From Nonomuraea zeae (lineage in GTDB: Bacteria; Actinomycetota; Actinomycetes; Streptosporangiales; Streptosporangiaceae), in the NCBI RefSeq assembly GCF_005889725.1, contig NZ_VCKX01000123.1:1-33254 (forward strand): a stretch of 33,254 nucleotides of DNA, in the 5' to 3' direction. A program made the translations under genes and the position numbers. Every line of letters starts with the position of its first letter. Position 1 is the first letter of the stretch. The notes below the pieces were generated by a model. The model was not told the origin of the DNA, did no database searches, and saw nothing but the letters and a program-made list of their open reading frames with translations. Positions 22,242 to 30,152 of this stretch are shown in pieces.

Positions 22242-23063
22242 TTACAGGGGCAACTGTGTCTCCGTGTCGGGTTTCCCGACGTATTGTCCGTATTCTGGGT
22301 GTTCGAAGCGGTGCAATGCCTGAAAGTTATCGTTCCAGGGGGCCGAAACGGGGCGCTTGTGCCGCAACCCGTTGATCGGCGCCAGCTTGAGCGTCTCGTG
22401 CTCCTCGTTGAACTCCCTGATCGCGCTGAGCTCGCCGACGTAGTCGTTGTGGATGATCTGGTCGTCGTCGCCGACGGTGTCGTCCAGGTAGCAGAACACA
22501 CGGGGCAGGAAATACTTGTGATCGCCCCTGAACAGCTTGAGCGCCGCCGCGGTCGAGGAGTAGAAGTCCACGTCGATGGAGACGAACCCGATCGGCGCGG
22601 GCTGCTCGGTGTCGAGAAAGCCCTCCACGGTGTCATCGATGTCGCCCAGGATCAGGTGGGCCGCGCCGAGCCTGGCCCGCAGGGCCTCGACGTCCATGAC
22701 GAAGTCGCCTTCACGCCAGATGTAGGGCAGGTCCCGGTGGTCGGTGGGCTTGGGCAGCCCCGCGCCCGTGTCGAAGCCGTAGACGTCGATCTGCACGCCC
22801 GACGCGGCCGTCGCCAGCGCCGCCATGCGGTTGAGCTCCACGATGCCGGCCCCGCCCGCGACCCCGAACTCGACCACGCTGATGCGGCCGACGCCGAGGC
22901 GCCTGGCCAGCTCGGCGGCCTGCTGCACGCCGTAGGCGTAGTGCGGCCTGGGGTACAGGTCGAGCGCGCAGCGCAGCTCGTACGAGCCGAACGGCAGGCG
23001 GCGCATGACGGCCAGCAGGATCCGGCCAGGCTGCATGAGCAGCCGTACGATGCGAATCAGCAA
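22242..23063 (-). CDS. Class I SAM methyltransferase (TylF/MycF-like)
   Basis: A 273-aa protein. Motif I is VVEFGVAGGAGIVELNRM, the acidic strand-2 end is VYGFDTGAGLP, and FVSIDVDFYSSTAAALKLF followed by VFCYLDDT matches TylF/macrocin-O-methyltransferase-type enzymes, in which the D-x-D region binds the metal that positions a sugar hydroxyl. Sugar O-methylation is therefore likely but not shown. The start appears to be TTG at 23063, with AAGGGTGA from the end of the preceding gene as ribosome binding site; an ATG at 23036 is possible but lacks one. It lies 7 bases after the GT2 gene. Its TAA stop overlaps a CGTTACA heptamer. Confidence 0.78.
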   Translation of the reverse strand: MLIRIVRLLMQPGRILLAVMRRLPFGSYELRCALDLYPRPHYAYGVQQAAELARRLGVGRISVVEFGVAGGAGIVELNRMAALATAASGVQIDVYGFDTGAGLPKPTDHRDLPYIWREGDFVMDVEALRARLGAAHLILGDIDDTVEGFLDTEQPAPIGFVSIDVDFYSSTAAALKLFRGDHKYFLPRVFCYLDDTVGDDDQIIHNDYVGELSAIREFNEEHETLKLAPINGLRHKRPVSAPWNDNFQALHRFEHPEYGQYVGKPDTETQLPL

Positions 23064-23070
23064 CGGGAGA

Positions 23071-23949
23071 TCACCCTTTCGAAGAGACGGCTCGGGCGGC
23101 CAACCCGGCGAGTTTGCGGCTGCGGTGCGCCAGCATCTGCTGCTGCCTGCGCCAATACGTACGCAGGAGCACGCCCCGGGCCCTGCTGCGCTGCCCGGCG
23201 GAGAGCTCCGTGCCGTCCAGGGCCCGATACATCGCCCTGAACTGCAGTGTGGTGGCGAACCGCGCGGTCCACGCGGGCACGCCGAGCGCCGCGGCGATCC
23301 CGGTGAGCCGCCGCTCGCGCAGGTTCCTGTGCGCCAGCATCTCGGGCACGTGCCCCCAGGGCGCGGTGAGCGCGAGCATGGTGGCGTAGACCTCGTCCTC
23401 GCGGATCATCAGCGGTCGCGGCACCGCGGCCACCCGCTCGCGCCGCATCAGGCCGTAGAGGGGGTCGAGCCCGTGGTGCTCGGTGGTGACCACGTCCCAC
23501 AGCTCGTCGAGGCGGTCCACGGGGTCGTCGGAGAGCATCCCGGTGCCGCGGTAGCGCGGCTGGTGGACCGATCCGTCCGCGGTGGTGTAGGTCATGTCGG
23601 AAGTGACCAGGATGAGCCGTTCGTCGGCCAGGAACGGCTCCAGGGTGCGGGAGACGTAATTCGGTTCGAGCAGGTCGTCGTCGCCCATCCACCGGAAGAA
23701 GTCGCCCCGCGACCGGTTGAGCACCTCGACGAAGTTCCCGATCACCCGCAGGTCGCGGTGCTGCCGGTGGTAGGAGATCCGGCTGTCCTGCCTGGCCAGC
23801 TCGCGGCAGAGCTCCTGCGTCCCGTCGGTGGAGGCGTTGTCCGAGATCACCACCTCCAGGTCGGCGTGATCCTGCGCCAGCACCGAGCGCACGGCCGTCT
23901 CCAGGCGGTCCGCGCCGTTGCGTACCGGGATTCCGATGGACACCAGCAT
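23071..23949 (-). CDS. Family 2 glycosyltransferase
   Basis: A 292-aa GT-A glycosyltransferase. VSIGIPVRNGADRLETAVRS (3-22) is the nucleotide-binding strand, then VVISDNASTDGTQEL and the metal-binding WMGDDDLLEPNYV. The C-terminal 80 residues are Arg-rich and probably lie against the membrane. The frame is open to 24003, but the ATG at 23949 has GAGGAG at the correct distance and starts at the conserved first strand. It follows the flippase gene by 13 bases. Donor and acceptor cannot be read from the sequence. Confidence 0.88.
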   Translation of the reverse strand: MLVSIGIPVRNGADRLETAVRSVLAQDHADLEVVISDNASTDGTQELCRELARQDSRISYHRQHRDLRVIGNFVEVLNRSRGDFFRWMGDDDLLEPNYVSRTLEPFLADERLILVTSDMTYTTADGSVHQPRYRGTGMLSDDPVDRLDELWDVVTTEHHGLDPLYGLMRRERVAAVPRPLMIREDEVYATMLALTAPWGHVPEMLAHRNLRERRLTGIAAALGVPAWTARFATTLQFRAMYRALDGTELSAGQRSRARGVLLRTYWRRQQQMLAHRSRKLAGLAARAVSSKG

Positions 23950-23962
23950 CGCTGCTCCTCGA

Positions 23963-25438
23963 CTATCGCGCGCGGGCGGGAAGCAGCCGCCCCAGGCGAT
24001 CACTCACGAAAATGAACTGGTCGCGAGTCACCACGACCAGCGCGTAGGCCAGCAGCCCACCGCCGCCCGCCACGACAAGCTGGACGAACGGGATGCTGTG
24101 GGTCAGCGTGGACAGCCCCAGCGCGACGGCCGCCGACAGCAGGGCGCCGATGGCGGGGCGGCCCAGCGCGGGCAGGACCGGTCCGAGGCGTACCCCGGCC
24201 CGGTGCACGGCGAGCATGGCCAGCGGCAGGGCGACCAGCACGGCGGCGGCTGCCTGCCCGATCGCGGCGCCGCGGATGCCGTCGAGGTTGGTGCCGACGA
24301 TCACCGCGGGGACCATCGCCGCCGCGTGCCCGAGGTTCATCCACACGGTCGAGCGGGTGGCGCCCTGCCCGTTCAGGATGTCCAGGGCGAAGGAGGTGAG
24401 CATCCGCACCACCATCAGGACGGCCAGGAACCGCAGCACGCCCGCGGCCAGCTCCCATTCCTCGCCGTAGATGAAGATGATCAGCGGGTGCGCGAGCACC
24501 CCCATGAAGACGGCCAGCGGCAGCACCATGCTGATGAGCAGCGGCACGCTCTTCTGCACGCCGAGCGACAGCGACTCCCCGTCCCGCTCGGCCAGCCGGG
24601 AGAAGCCGGCGATGGAGACCATCCGGATGGCGCTGCCGATGATGCCGGGCACCCAGCTCGACACGTTGAAGGCCATCAGGTAGAAGCCCAGCCAGACATT
24701 GCCCATGATGTTGCCGACGATGATGTAGCCCACGTTGAGCAGGGAGATCTCCAGCGCGATCCCGGCCGCCGACGGGATGCCGAAGCGCAGCAGCCTGGCG
24801 GCGATCGCCCGGTCGAACCCGAACCGGTACGGCAGCCGCGCGTAGTGCAGCATGAACCCGCCCGTGACCACGGCCCCGGCGAGCTGCCCCCACGCGAAGC
24901 TGAAGGCCCCTTGGCCCGTCGCCGCGAGCACGATGGCGACGGGCGCGTTGACCAGGAAGCCCGCCAGGATGGCCTTGGCGTTCGCGCCGGTGCGGAACCA
25001 GCGCAGCAGGGCCGCGCTGCGCACCGCCGTGATCGCCTCCACGAGGATGACCGCGGTGAGGATCCGCACCACCGGCGCGGCGTCCGCGCTGCCCGCGAGC
25101 GTGGCGAAGAGCGGGGCGCCCAGCCAGAAGACGGCGTACAGGGCGACCGCGGAGATCATCGTGAGCGTGGTCGCGGTCGGCACGATGTCCTCCAGCCGCC
25201 CGCGCCACTGCACGACCGCCGACTGGACGCCGACGTCCTTGACCACCATGACGAACTGCATCGCGGCGAGTGCGACCGCGTACGTGCCGAAGTCCCCCGG
25301 AGCGAGGAGCCTGGCCAGGACCAGGCCCAGGATGAACGAGCCCGCACGGGTCACCAGCGTGCCGAGGAAGCTCCAGACGGCCCCTCGGCCCGCCTTGCGC
25401 CCGATATCGCTGATGTCGGGGCTCGATTGATCTTCCAT
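23963..25438 (-). CDS. Wzx-type polysaccharide flippase (MOP superfamily)
   Basis: A 491-aa membrane protein with about 12-14 hydrophobic helices that would move the lipid-linked repeat unit across the cytoplasmic membrane. The start MEDQSSPDISDIGRKAGRGA leads into AVWSFLGTLVTRAGSFILGL, and LARLLAPGDFGTYAVALAAM is the typical Polysacc_synt/MATE-like motif of Wzx and teichuronic-acid exporters. The frame is open further upstream, but the ATG at 25438 is preceded by GGAAGGG and begins at the family N-terminus. It is 11 bases downstream of the cysteine-rich protein gene. With the Wzy-like and Wzz-like proteins it completes a Wzx/Wzy assembly set. Confidence 0.9.
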   Translation of the reverse strand: MEDQSSPDISDIGRKAGRGAVWSFLGTLVTRAGSFILGLVLARLLAPGDFGTYAVALAAMQFVMVVKDVGVQSAVVQWRGRLEDIVPTATTLTMISAVALYAVFWLGAPLFATLAGSADAAPVVRILTAVILVEAITAVRSAALLRWFRTGANAKAILAGFLVNAPVAIVLAATGQGAFSFAWGQLAGAVVTGGFMLHYARLPYRFGFDRAIAARLLRFGIPSAAGIALEISLLNVGYIIVGNIMGNVWLGFYLMAFNVSSWVPGIIGSAIRMVSIAGFSRLAERDGESLSLGVQKSVPLLISMVLPLAVFMGVLAHPLIIFIYGEEWELAAGVLRFLAVLMVVRMLTSFALDILNGQGATRSTVWMNLGHAAAMVPAVIVGTNLDGIRGAAIGQAAAAVLVALPLAMLAVHRAGVRLGPVLPALGRPAIGALLSAAVALGLSTLTHSIPFVQLVVAGGGGLLAYALVVVTRDQFIFVSDRLGRLLPARAR

Positions 25439-25449
25439 GCCCGCCCTTC

Positions 25450-26427
25450 CTAGCTTGGCTCGCTGATCCGTTCCAGCCAGATCTCCCGCCAGAACGGGAT
25501 GAATGCGCGAGGGCAGTTGGACTTGTATACGCCATCGCAGATGATGCCGTCGAGAGCGATGCAGGGGTTCTTCATCTCCAGCATCCGGCCCGACTTCTCG
25601 TCGATGCAGCGTTCGACGCGGGCGACCACCCGGGCCGTGCGGCCGCACGAACGTGCCATGTCCTCTTCGAAGCCGAGACCGCGGTTGAACCTGTTGGTGT
25701 TCAGCGTGGCGATGATCTCGTCCTTGGACTTGATCCTGACCAGCTCGCCCGGCTGCAGGTCGGTGGTGCCCGTCGGGGACGCCCCGGTGTGCGGCCCCGG
25801 CCCCACGAAGCCCCAGGCCAGGCCGCCCTTGATGCGCAGCCACCGCGGGAACCTCCTGGACAGCCGCTGGTAGCGGTTGAACAGCCCCAGGAAGATCGTG
25901 CGCAGGGTGGCGGCGACTCCCGCGTTGCCGACCCTGATGTCGGTGACGTACTGGCCCGGGTCGCGGAAGGGCAGCCGCTCGGGGGCCGCGCGCAGCAGCT
26001 CGGTCGCCTGGCAGCGGAACAGCTCCTCCCCCTCGGGCCCCGGCGCCCTCCTGGTGTTGATCTCCAGGAGCGGCAGCAGCGGGCGCTCGGGGACGACCTC
26101 CTGCCGGGTCGGCGGCCCGGACGCCCGCTTGACCCAGGCGGTCTTGAAGTAGAGCAGGCAGGCGGTCTGGCAGCCGCCGTGCGCCGAGCCGTCGCAGCGG
26201 GCGGCCGTCAGGTGCACGGCGTCGTTCATCCGCCGCATCCCGGTCTTCGTCATCGTGTCGCAGAGCTTGTTCGCGACCTTGTGCACGGTGAGGCGTTGCC
26301 CGCAGTAACGCAGCATTTCCGGCATGAAAGGGAGATTGTCCAGCTCTCCTCTTTCGTCGAGCGTGGCGAGGATCTCCTCAGCGCTGAGGACCTCCACGAC
26401 GTCGCCCACCTTCAGCTCCGGTGTCAT
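25450..26427 (-). CDS. Uncharacterised protein with a duplicated four-cysteine module
   Basis: A 325-aa soluble-looking protein that I cannot assign to a named family. The two ends are homologous. KVGDVVEVLSAEEILATLDE (6-25) matches PGELVRIKSKDEIIATLNTN (226-245). Each copy then has CG (C42 / C261), a second Cys (C56 / C274), CDG (C78 / C297), a Cys eight residues later (C86 / C305) and a Trp 12 residues after that (W98 / W317). Extra cysteines are C90, C139 and C289. The spacing suggests two metal- or cluster-binding units on beta-barrel-like domains. ATG 26427 is preferred over GTG 26436 because AAGGAG is eight bases upstream. It overlaps the DUF4910 gene by ATGA. Confidence 0.75.
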   Translation of the reverse strand: MTPELKVGDVVEVLSAEEILATLDERGELDNLPFMPEMLRYCGQRLTVHKVANKLCDTMTKTGMRRMNDAVHLTAARCDGSAHGGCQTACLLYFKTAWVKRASGPPTRQEVVPERPLLPLLEINTRRAPGPEGEELFRCQATELLRAAPERLPFRDPGQYVTDIRVGNAGVAATLRTIFLGLFNRYQRLSRRFPRWLRIKGGLAWGFVGPGPHTGASPTGTTDLQPGELVRIKSKDEIIATLNTNRFNRGLGFEEDMARSCGRTARVVARVERCIDEKSGRMLEMKNPCIALDGIICDGVYKSNCPRAFIPFWREIWLERISEPS

Positions 26428-27713
26428 CCGACCCACTCCTTCACGAGACCCGCACTCTGTAGGACATGCGCCGCCTCGGCCAGGGCCTCGAACGGCAGGC
26501 TGGATCGTTCCGCAATCTGCAGGAGACTGTGCGTGCCGTCAGAGAGGTTCAGCACCCACAACATCGCCATCTGTGCCTGCTTTGTGTCACTCCGTCCGCC
26601 CAGGGAGCCGTACAGGCCACGTCTGCCCAGCTGGGGCTCGCCGTACGGGCTGAGGTTCTGGTACCGCCTGTTGCCCTCCAGGACTCGTACGGCCGACCAC
26701 AACGTCTCCAGGGTGTCCTCCATCGCCGCTGGCAGCACGAAGTCGGGGTTGTCGGCCGAGGTGTGATATTCCGGGTAGCTCCCGTAGGGCGTCCTGGTCA
26801 GGGACCCGACGGGCAGGTTGAAGCCGGGCGAGCAGTACTGCCGCTCGTCGTATCCGTAGGGCGAGAAGTCGAGCAGCGTGTGCGGCCGGTCCTTCAGCAC
26901 GTGCGCGAACACCTGGTCGATCTCGGCGTCGCCGCGCCTGCTGCGCTTGTAGTGGATCGTGCCGCCGTCCCCCGCGCAGGCCAGGGTGAGGCCGTGCTTG
27001 ATCCGGTCGGCGCGGCCCCGGTTGAGCGCGAGCCAGGCGATGGCGCCGATGGTGCCGGGCGCGAAGATGAACCGGTAGGTGTACCAGGGGTCGGTCAGGC
27101 GCTGGGCCAGCGCGACGGCCACCGCGACGCCGGCCAGGTTGTCGTTGGCCAGCGACGGGTGGCAGACGTGGCAGGAGATCAGCACCTCCGCCGAGCTCCG
27201 GCCGCGCACGACGTGCTCGCCGTAGGTCAGGTGCCCGTCGGCCAGGGTGGAGTCGATCCTGACCTCGTACGGGCCGTCGCCGAGCCCGTCGAGCGTGCGC
27301 TGACTCAGGCAGAAGCCCCAGGTGTCCGCGTAGTAGCTGGTCCGGTACGGGACCAGGTCCGGCTGGTCCGGCAGGGTGTGCAGGTGCCCGCGCAGCTCCG
27401 CCAGGGACATGGTGGCCTCGACGGGCCCGCTGTAGCCGACCACGTGCAGGTTGGAGCGCTGGAAGTCGACCACCCGGCGGCCCGACGCGTCCTTGAGGTA
27501 GGCGTCGCGGATGTTCCACTCGCGGGGGATCGTCCAGTCGAGCACCTCGGTCCCGGTCGGCACCTCGGTGAGCTCCAGCGAGATCGACTCGCCGATGATC
27601 TCCAGGGTGCGGCGCAGGCCGTCGCCGGTGATGCTCCTGCACAGCGGATAGAGCCGCCGGACGAGATCGTGCATCTGGGCGCCCGTCATGGGCCCGTTCA
27701 CGGATGCCGTCAT
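26424..27713 (-). CDS. DUF4910 aminopeptidase-like protein with C-terminal winged-helix-like region
   Basis: A 429-aa protein resembling the DUF4910 (PF16254) family, a zinc-peptidase (M28-like) fold common in polysaccharide loci. Candidate metal ligands lie in ISCHVCHPSLANDNLAG (H185, D191 region), in GYDERQYCSPG (Glu) and in YPEYHTSADNPDF (His). The N-terminus MHDLVRRLYPLCRSITGDG is characteristic. The last roughly 75 residues resemble the small helical C-terminal domain of this family. No signal peptide is present, so it acts in the cytoplasm. Its reaction is not known to me; an amide-hydrolase role on a sugar intermediate is speculative. It overlaps genes on both sides by 4 bp. Confidence 0.85.
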   Translation of the reverse strand: MTASVNGPMTGAQMHDLVRRLYPLCRSITGDGLRRTLEIIGESISLELTEVPTGTEVLDWTIPREWNIRDAYLKDASGRRVVDFQRSNLHVVGYSGPVEATMSLAELRGHLHTLPDQPDLVPYRTSYYADTWGFCLSQRTLDGLGDGPYEVRIDSTLADGHLTYGEHVVRGRSSAEVLISCHVCHPSLANDNLAGVAVAVALAQRLTDPWYTYRFIFAPGTIGAIAWLALNRGRADRIKHGLTLACAGDGGTIHYKRSRRGDAEIDQVFAHVLKDRPHTLLDFSPYGYDERQYCSPGFNLPVGSLTRTPYGSYPEYHTSADNPDFVLPAAMEDTLETLWSAVRVLEGNRRYQNLSPYGEPQLGRRGLYGSLGGRSDTKQAQMAMLWVLNLSDGTHSLLQIAERSSLPFEALAEAAHVLQSAGLVKEWVG

Positions 27714-28729
27714 GGGCGCAGCGTGGCGTCGACCGTGCCGGCGCCGCGCCGGTCGGCGATCCGCGCGAGCCTGGTGAAGCGGCGTTCGAAGCTTTCTCGC
27801 GTCAGCCCGTACGCCCGGTAGGCGTCGATCAGCTCCACCGCCCCCTCCTTGACCGTCCAGCTCGCCTCGTAGCCGGGCAGCGCGGCGCGGATCCTGGAGA
27901 AGTCGACGCGGTAGGAGCGCGGGTCGGCCCCCGTCTCACCGGTGATGAGCAGCGTCGATCCCGGCACCGCGGCGACGACCTCCGCCGCGATCTCGGCCAC
28001 GGTCACGTTGTTGACCTCGGTGCCCACGTTGAAGGCCCGCCCGTGCACGGCTTCGCGCGGCGCGGCCAGGGCGGCGATGAAGGCGCCGGCGATGTCCCTG
28101 GCGTGGACCAGCGGGCGCCACGGCGTGCCGTCCGACAGCACCCGGACCTCGCCGGTCAGGAACGCGTGACCGACCAGGTTGTTCAGCACGATGTCCGCGC
28201 GCAGCCGCGGCGAGAACCCGAAGGCGGTCGCGTTGCGCAGGAACACCGGGGTGAAGTCCTCGTCGGCCAGCCCGATCAGGTCGTCCTCGACCCGCACCTT
28301 GGACTCCGCGTACGGCGTCACCGGCCGCAGCGGCGCGTCCTCGTCCAGCAGGTCGTCACCGCCGGATGCCCCGTAGACCGAGCAGGTCGAGGCGTACAGG
28401 AAGCGGCGCACGCCCATCTCCCTGGCCAGCCTGGCCAGCCGGGTGGAGGCGTGGTGGTTGATGTCGTAGGTCAGGTCGGGCGAGAGCGCGCCGAGCGGGT
28501 CGTTGGACAGCGCGGCCAAATGGATCACGGCGTCGAATCCGGCGACGTGCCGCGGCTCCACGTCGCGCAGGTCCACGGCGTGGGTGTCGATCGCGTCCGG
28601 CTCGGGCCCGAGCACGCAGTCGGCGAACAGACCCGAGTCCAGACCTGTCACCTCGTGCCCCGCCGCGACCAGCAGGGGGGCCAGCACGCTGCCCAGATAG
28701 CCCTGGTGGCCGGTGAGAAGTACCCGCAT
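27710..28729 (-). CDS. NAD-dependent epimerase/dehydratase family protein (extended SDR)
   Basis: A 339-aa extended SDR acting on a nucleotide sugar. Motifs are LLTGHQGYLGSVLAPLL (4-20, GxxGxxG), HLAALSNDP, FLYASTCSVYG with the active-site Ser/Thr, and PYAESK, the YxxxK pair. PLVHARDIAGAF and FNVGTEVNNVTV are typical of the C-terminal half. The ATG at 28729 shares one base with the PIG-L stop (TGATG), and the stop overlaps the DUF4910 start by 4 bp. It could epimerise or reduce a keto sugar produced by partners in this operon. Features of a 4,6-dehydratase are not evident, but the exact reaction is unproven. Confidence 0.88.
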   Translation of the reverse strand: MRVLLTGHQGYLGSVLAPLLVAAGHEVTGLDSGLFADCVLGPEPDAIDTHAVDLRDVEPRHVAGFDAVIHLAALSNDPLGALSPDLTYDINHHASTRLARLAREMGVRRFLYASTCSVYGASGGDDLLDEDAPLRPVTPYAESKVRVEDDLIGLADEDFTPVFLRNATAFGFSPRLRADIVLNNLVGHAFLTGEVRVLSDGTPWRPLVHARDIAGAFIAALAAPREAVHGRAFNVGTEVNNVTVAEIAAEVVAAVPGSTLLITGETGADPRSYRVDFSRIRAALPGYEASWTVKEGAVELIDAYRAYGLTRESFERRFTRLARIADRRGAGTVDATLRP

Positions 28730-29376
28730 CAGTTCTCCAGATCGACGATCAGTTTGGACACGTGGAACGCTTCGGCGTAGCGCGCGTGGCACTCGATGCC
28801 CCGGATGCGGGCCAGGCCGAGGAACGCCTCGCGGTCGTACCAGGGCCGGTGTCTCTGGGAGGCGTAGTGCCGCTGCAGCAGATCGACCTTCTGCTCGGCC
28901 ACCTCCGGCGCGAGCGGCTGGTAGACCGAGGGCGCGGCCAGGTCGCCGTCCCACTTGACGATCTCGTAGCCGAGCGCCAGGTGGTCGCGGAACGCGGTGG
29001 GCACGAGCTTGGCCAGGCCCCGGTGATCCTGGTGCGCGTCGCCCCGCCAGGGCGCGAAGATCAGGCCGGGGTCCGTACGCGCGCGCAGCTCCTCGACTGC
29101 GGCCTTGGCCTCCTCCCAGTGCGCGGGCAGGCGGCCGTCAGGCAGCTTCAGCACGGTGACCCGCAGGTCGGCGCCGGGGCAGAAGGCCGCGAGCGCGGCC
29201 CGCTCCTCGTCCTCGCGCTCGCTGCCGCCGCCGGACAGCACCAGGGCGTCCACCCGGAGGCCGGGGCGGGCGGCGCAGAGCGTCAGCAGGCTGCCGCCCG
29301 CGCCGATCGCCAGGTCGTCGCAGTGGGCGGCGAGCGCCGCGATGCCGGACAGGTTCGCTGGGCGCAGGCCGATCAC
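28729..29376 (-). CDS. PIG-L family N-deacetylase
   Basis: A 215-aa zinc-dependent deacetylase of the PIG-L/LmbE family, which remove N-acetyl groups from GlcNAc-type sugars or related compounds. The zinc motif AAHCDDLAIGAGGSL (about 16-30) gives H18 and D20/D21, and HQDH (about 115-118) gives the third ligand. The usual acidic residue after DD is Leu here. Two GTG starts exist: 29391, and 29376, which forms a GTGA overlap with the preceding gene and is preferred because this coupling recurs through the operon. Its presence implies an N-acetylated intermediate or product that is deacetylated. Confidence 0.87.
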   Translation of the reverse strand: MIGLRPANLSGIAALAAHCDDLAIGAGGSLLTLCAARPGLRVDALVLSGGGSEREDEERAALAAFCPGADLRVTVLKLPDGRLPAHWEEAKAAVEELRARTDPGLIFAPWRGDAHQDHRGLAKLVPTAFRDHLALGYEIVKWDGDLAAPSVYQPLAPEVAEQKVDLLQRHYASQRHRPWYDREAFLGLARIRGIECHARYAEAFHVSKLIVDLEN

Positions 29377-30152
29377 AGGGACCGTTCCCACAGCGCCCAG
29401 GGCCGGTCTCCTCGCGAGTAGGCCTCGTCCAGCTCCATCCGCTGGTTGACGGTGTCGGTCGGCCGCCAGTAGCCGCGGTGCGGGTAGGCCAGCAGGCGCC
29501 CGCGCTTGGCCAGCTCCGCGCAGCCGTCGGCGACCAGGTCACCGTTCTCCGGGATGTGCTCGAAGACCTCCTGGGTCAGCACGAAGTAGCCGCCGTTGAC
29601 CCACACCGGCATCTCGCTGACCGGCGAGATGCCGCCCACCAGGCCGCTCTCGCCCACCTCCACGCAGTGGAACGTCTGCGACGGCGGCACGACCATCATC
29701 GAGGCGGCCGCGCCGGACGCCTCGAAACGCTCGATGATCTCGGGCAGCGGGGCGTCGGTGAGCACGTCCGCGTAGTTGGCCAGGAACATCTCGTCGCCGC
29801 CCAGGTGGGATCGGACGCGGCGGAGCCGCTCGCCGATGGGGGCGTTGACCCCGGTCTGCACGAACGAGACGGACCAGTCGGAGATGTCGGCCGACAGCAG
29901 CTCGACCTTGCCCCCGCGCAGCACGAAGTCGTTGGACGTGGCCTCCTGGTAGGTCAGGAAGAAGTCCTTGATGTGGTGGGCGCCGTAACCCAGGCACAGG
30001 ACGAACTCCTTGTGCCCGAAGTGCGCGTAGTAGCGCATGACGTGCCAGAGCAGTGGCCGCGGGCCGACCAGCGCCATCGGCTTGGGCACCTCGCCCGGCA
30101 CACCGGTCCGCATGCGCGTCCCGTAGCCTCCGCAGAACAGGACGACCTTCAC
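29373..30152 (-). CDS. Glucose-1-phosphate cytidylyltransferase-like nucleotidyltransferase (RfbF-like)
   Basis: A 259-aa sugar-1-phosphate nucleotidyltransferase that would activate a hexose-1-phosphate. The nucleotide loop VVLFCGGYGTRMR (3-15) and PKPMALVGPRPLLWHVMRYY (23-42) match RfbF, as do LCLGYGAHHIKDFF and the inserted SDWSVSFVQTGVNAPIGERL. NYADVLTD (127-133) stands where RfbF has YGDG, keeping the metal-binding Asp but losing a Gly. The start is GTG 30152 with GGAGG upstream, overlapping the methyltransferase stop by GTGA. CDP-glucose formation is inferred from family. A CDP-glucose 4,6-dehydratase is not seen in the window. Confidence 0.86.
   Translation of the reverse strand: MKVVLFCGGYGTRMRTGVPGEVPKPMALVGPRPLLWHVMRYYAHFGHKEFVLCLGYGAHHIKDFFLTYQEATSNDFVLRGGKVELLSADISDWSVSFVQTGVNAPIGERLRRVRSHLGGDEMFLANYADVLTDAPLPEIIERFEASGAAASMMVVPPSQTFHCVEVGESGLVGGISPVSEMPVWVNGGYFVLTQEVFEHIPENGDLVADGCAELAKRGRLLAYPHRGYWRPTDTVNQRMELDEAYSRGDRPWALWERSL

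Noticed and set aside
23918..27821. Very long plus-strand frames opposite the flippase and DUF4910 genes
   Set aside because: Low-complexity, charged shadow translations with no motifs; the minus-strand products are clear family members with coupled starts.
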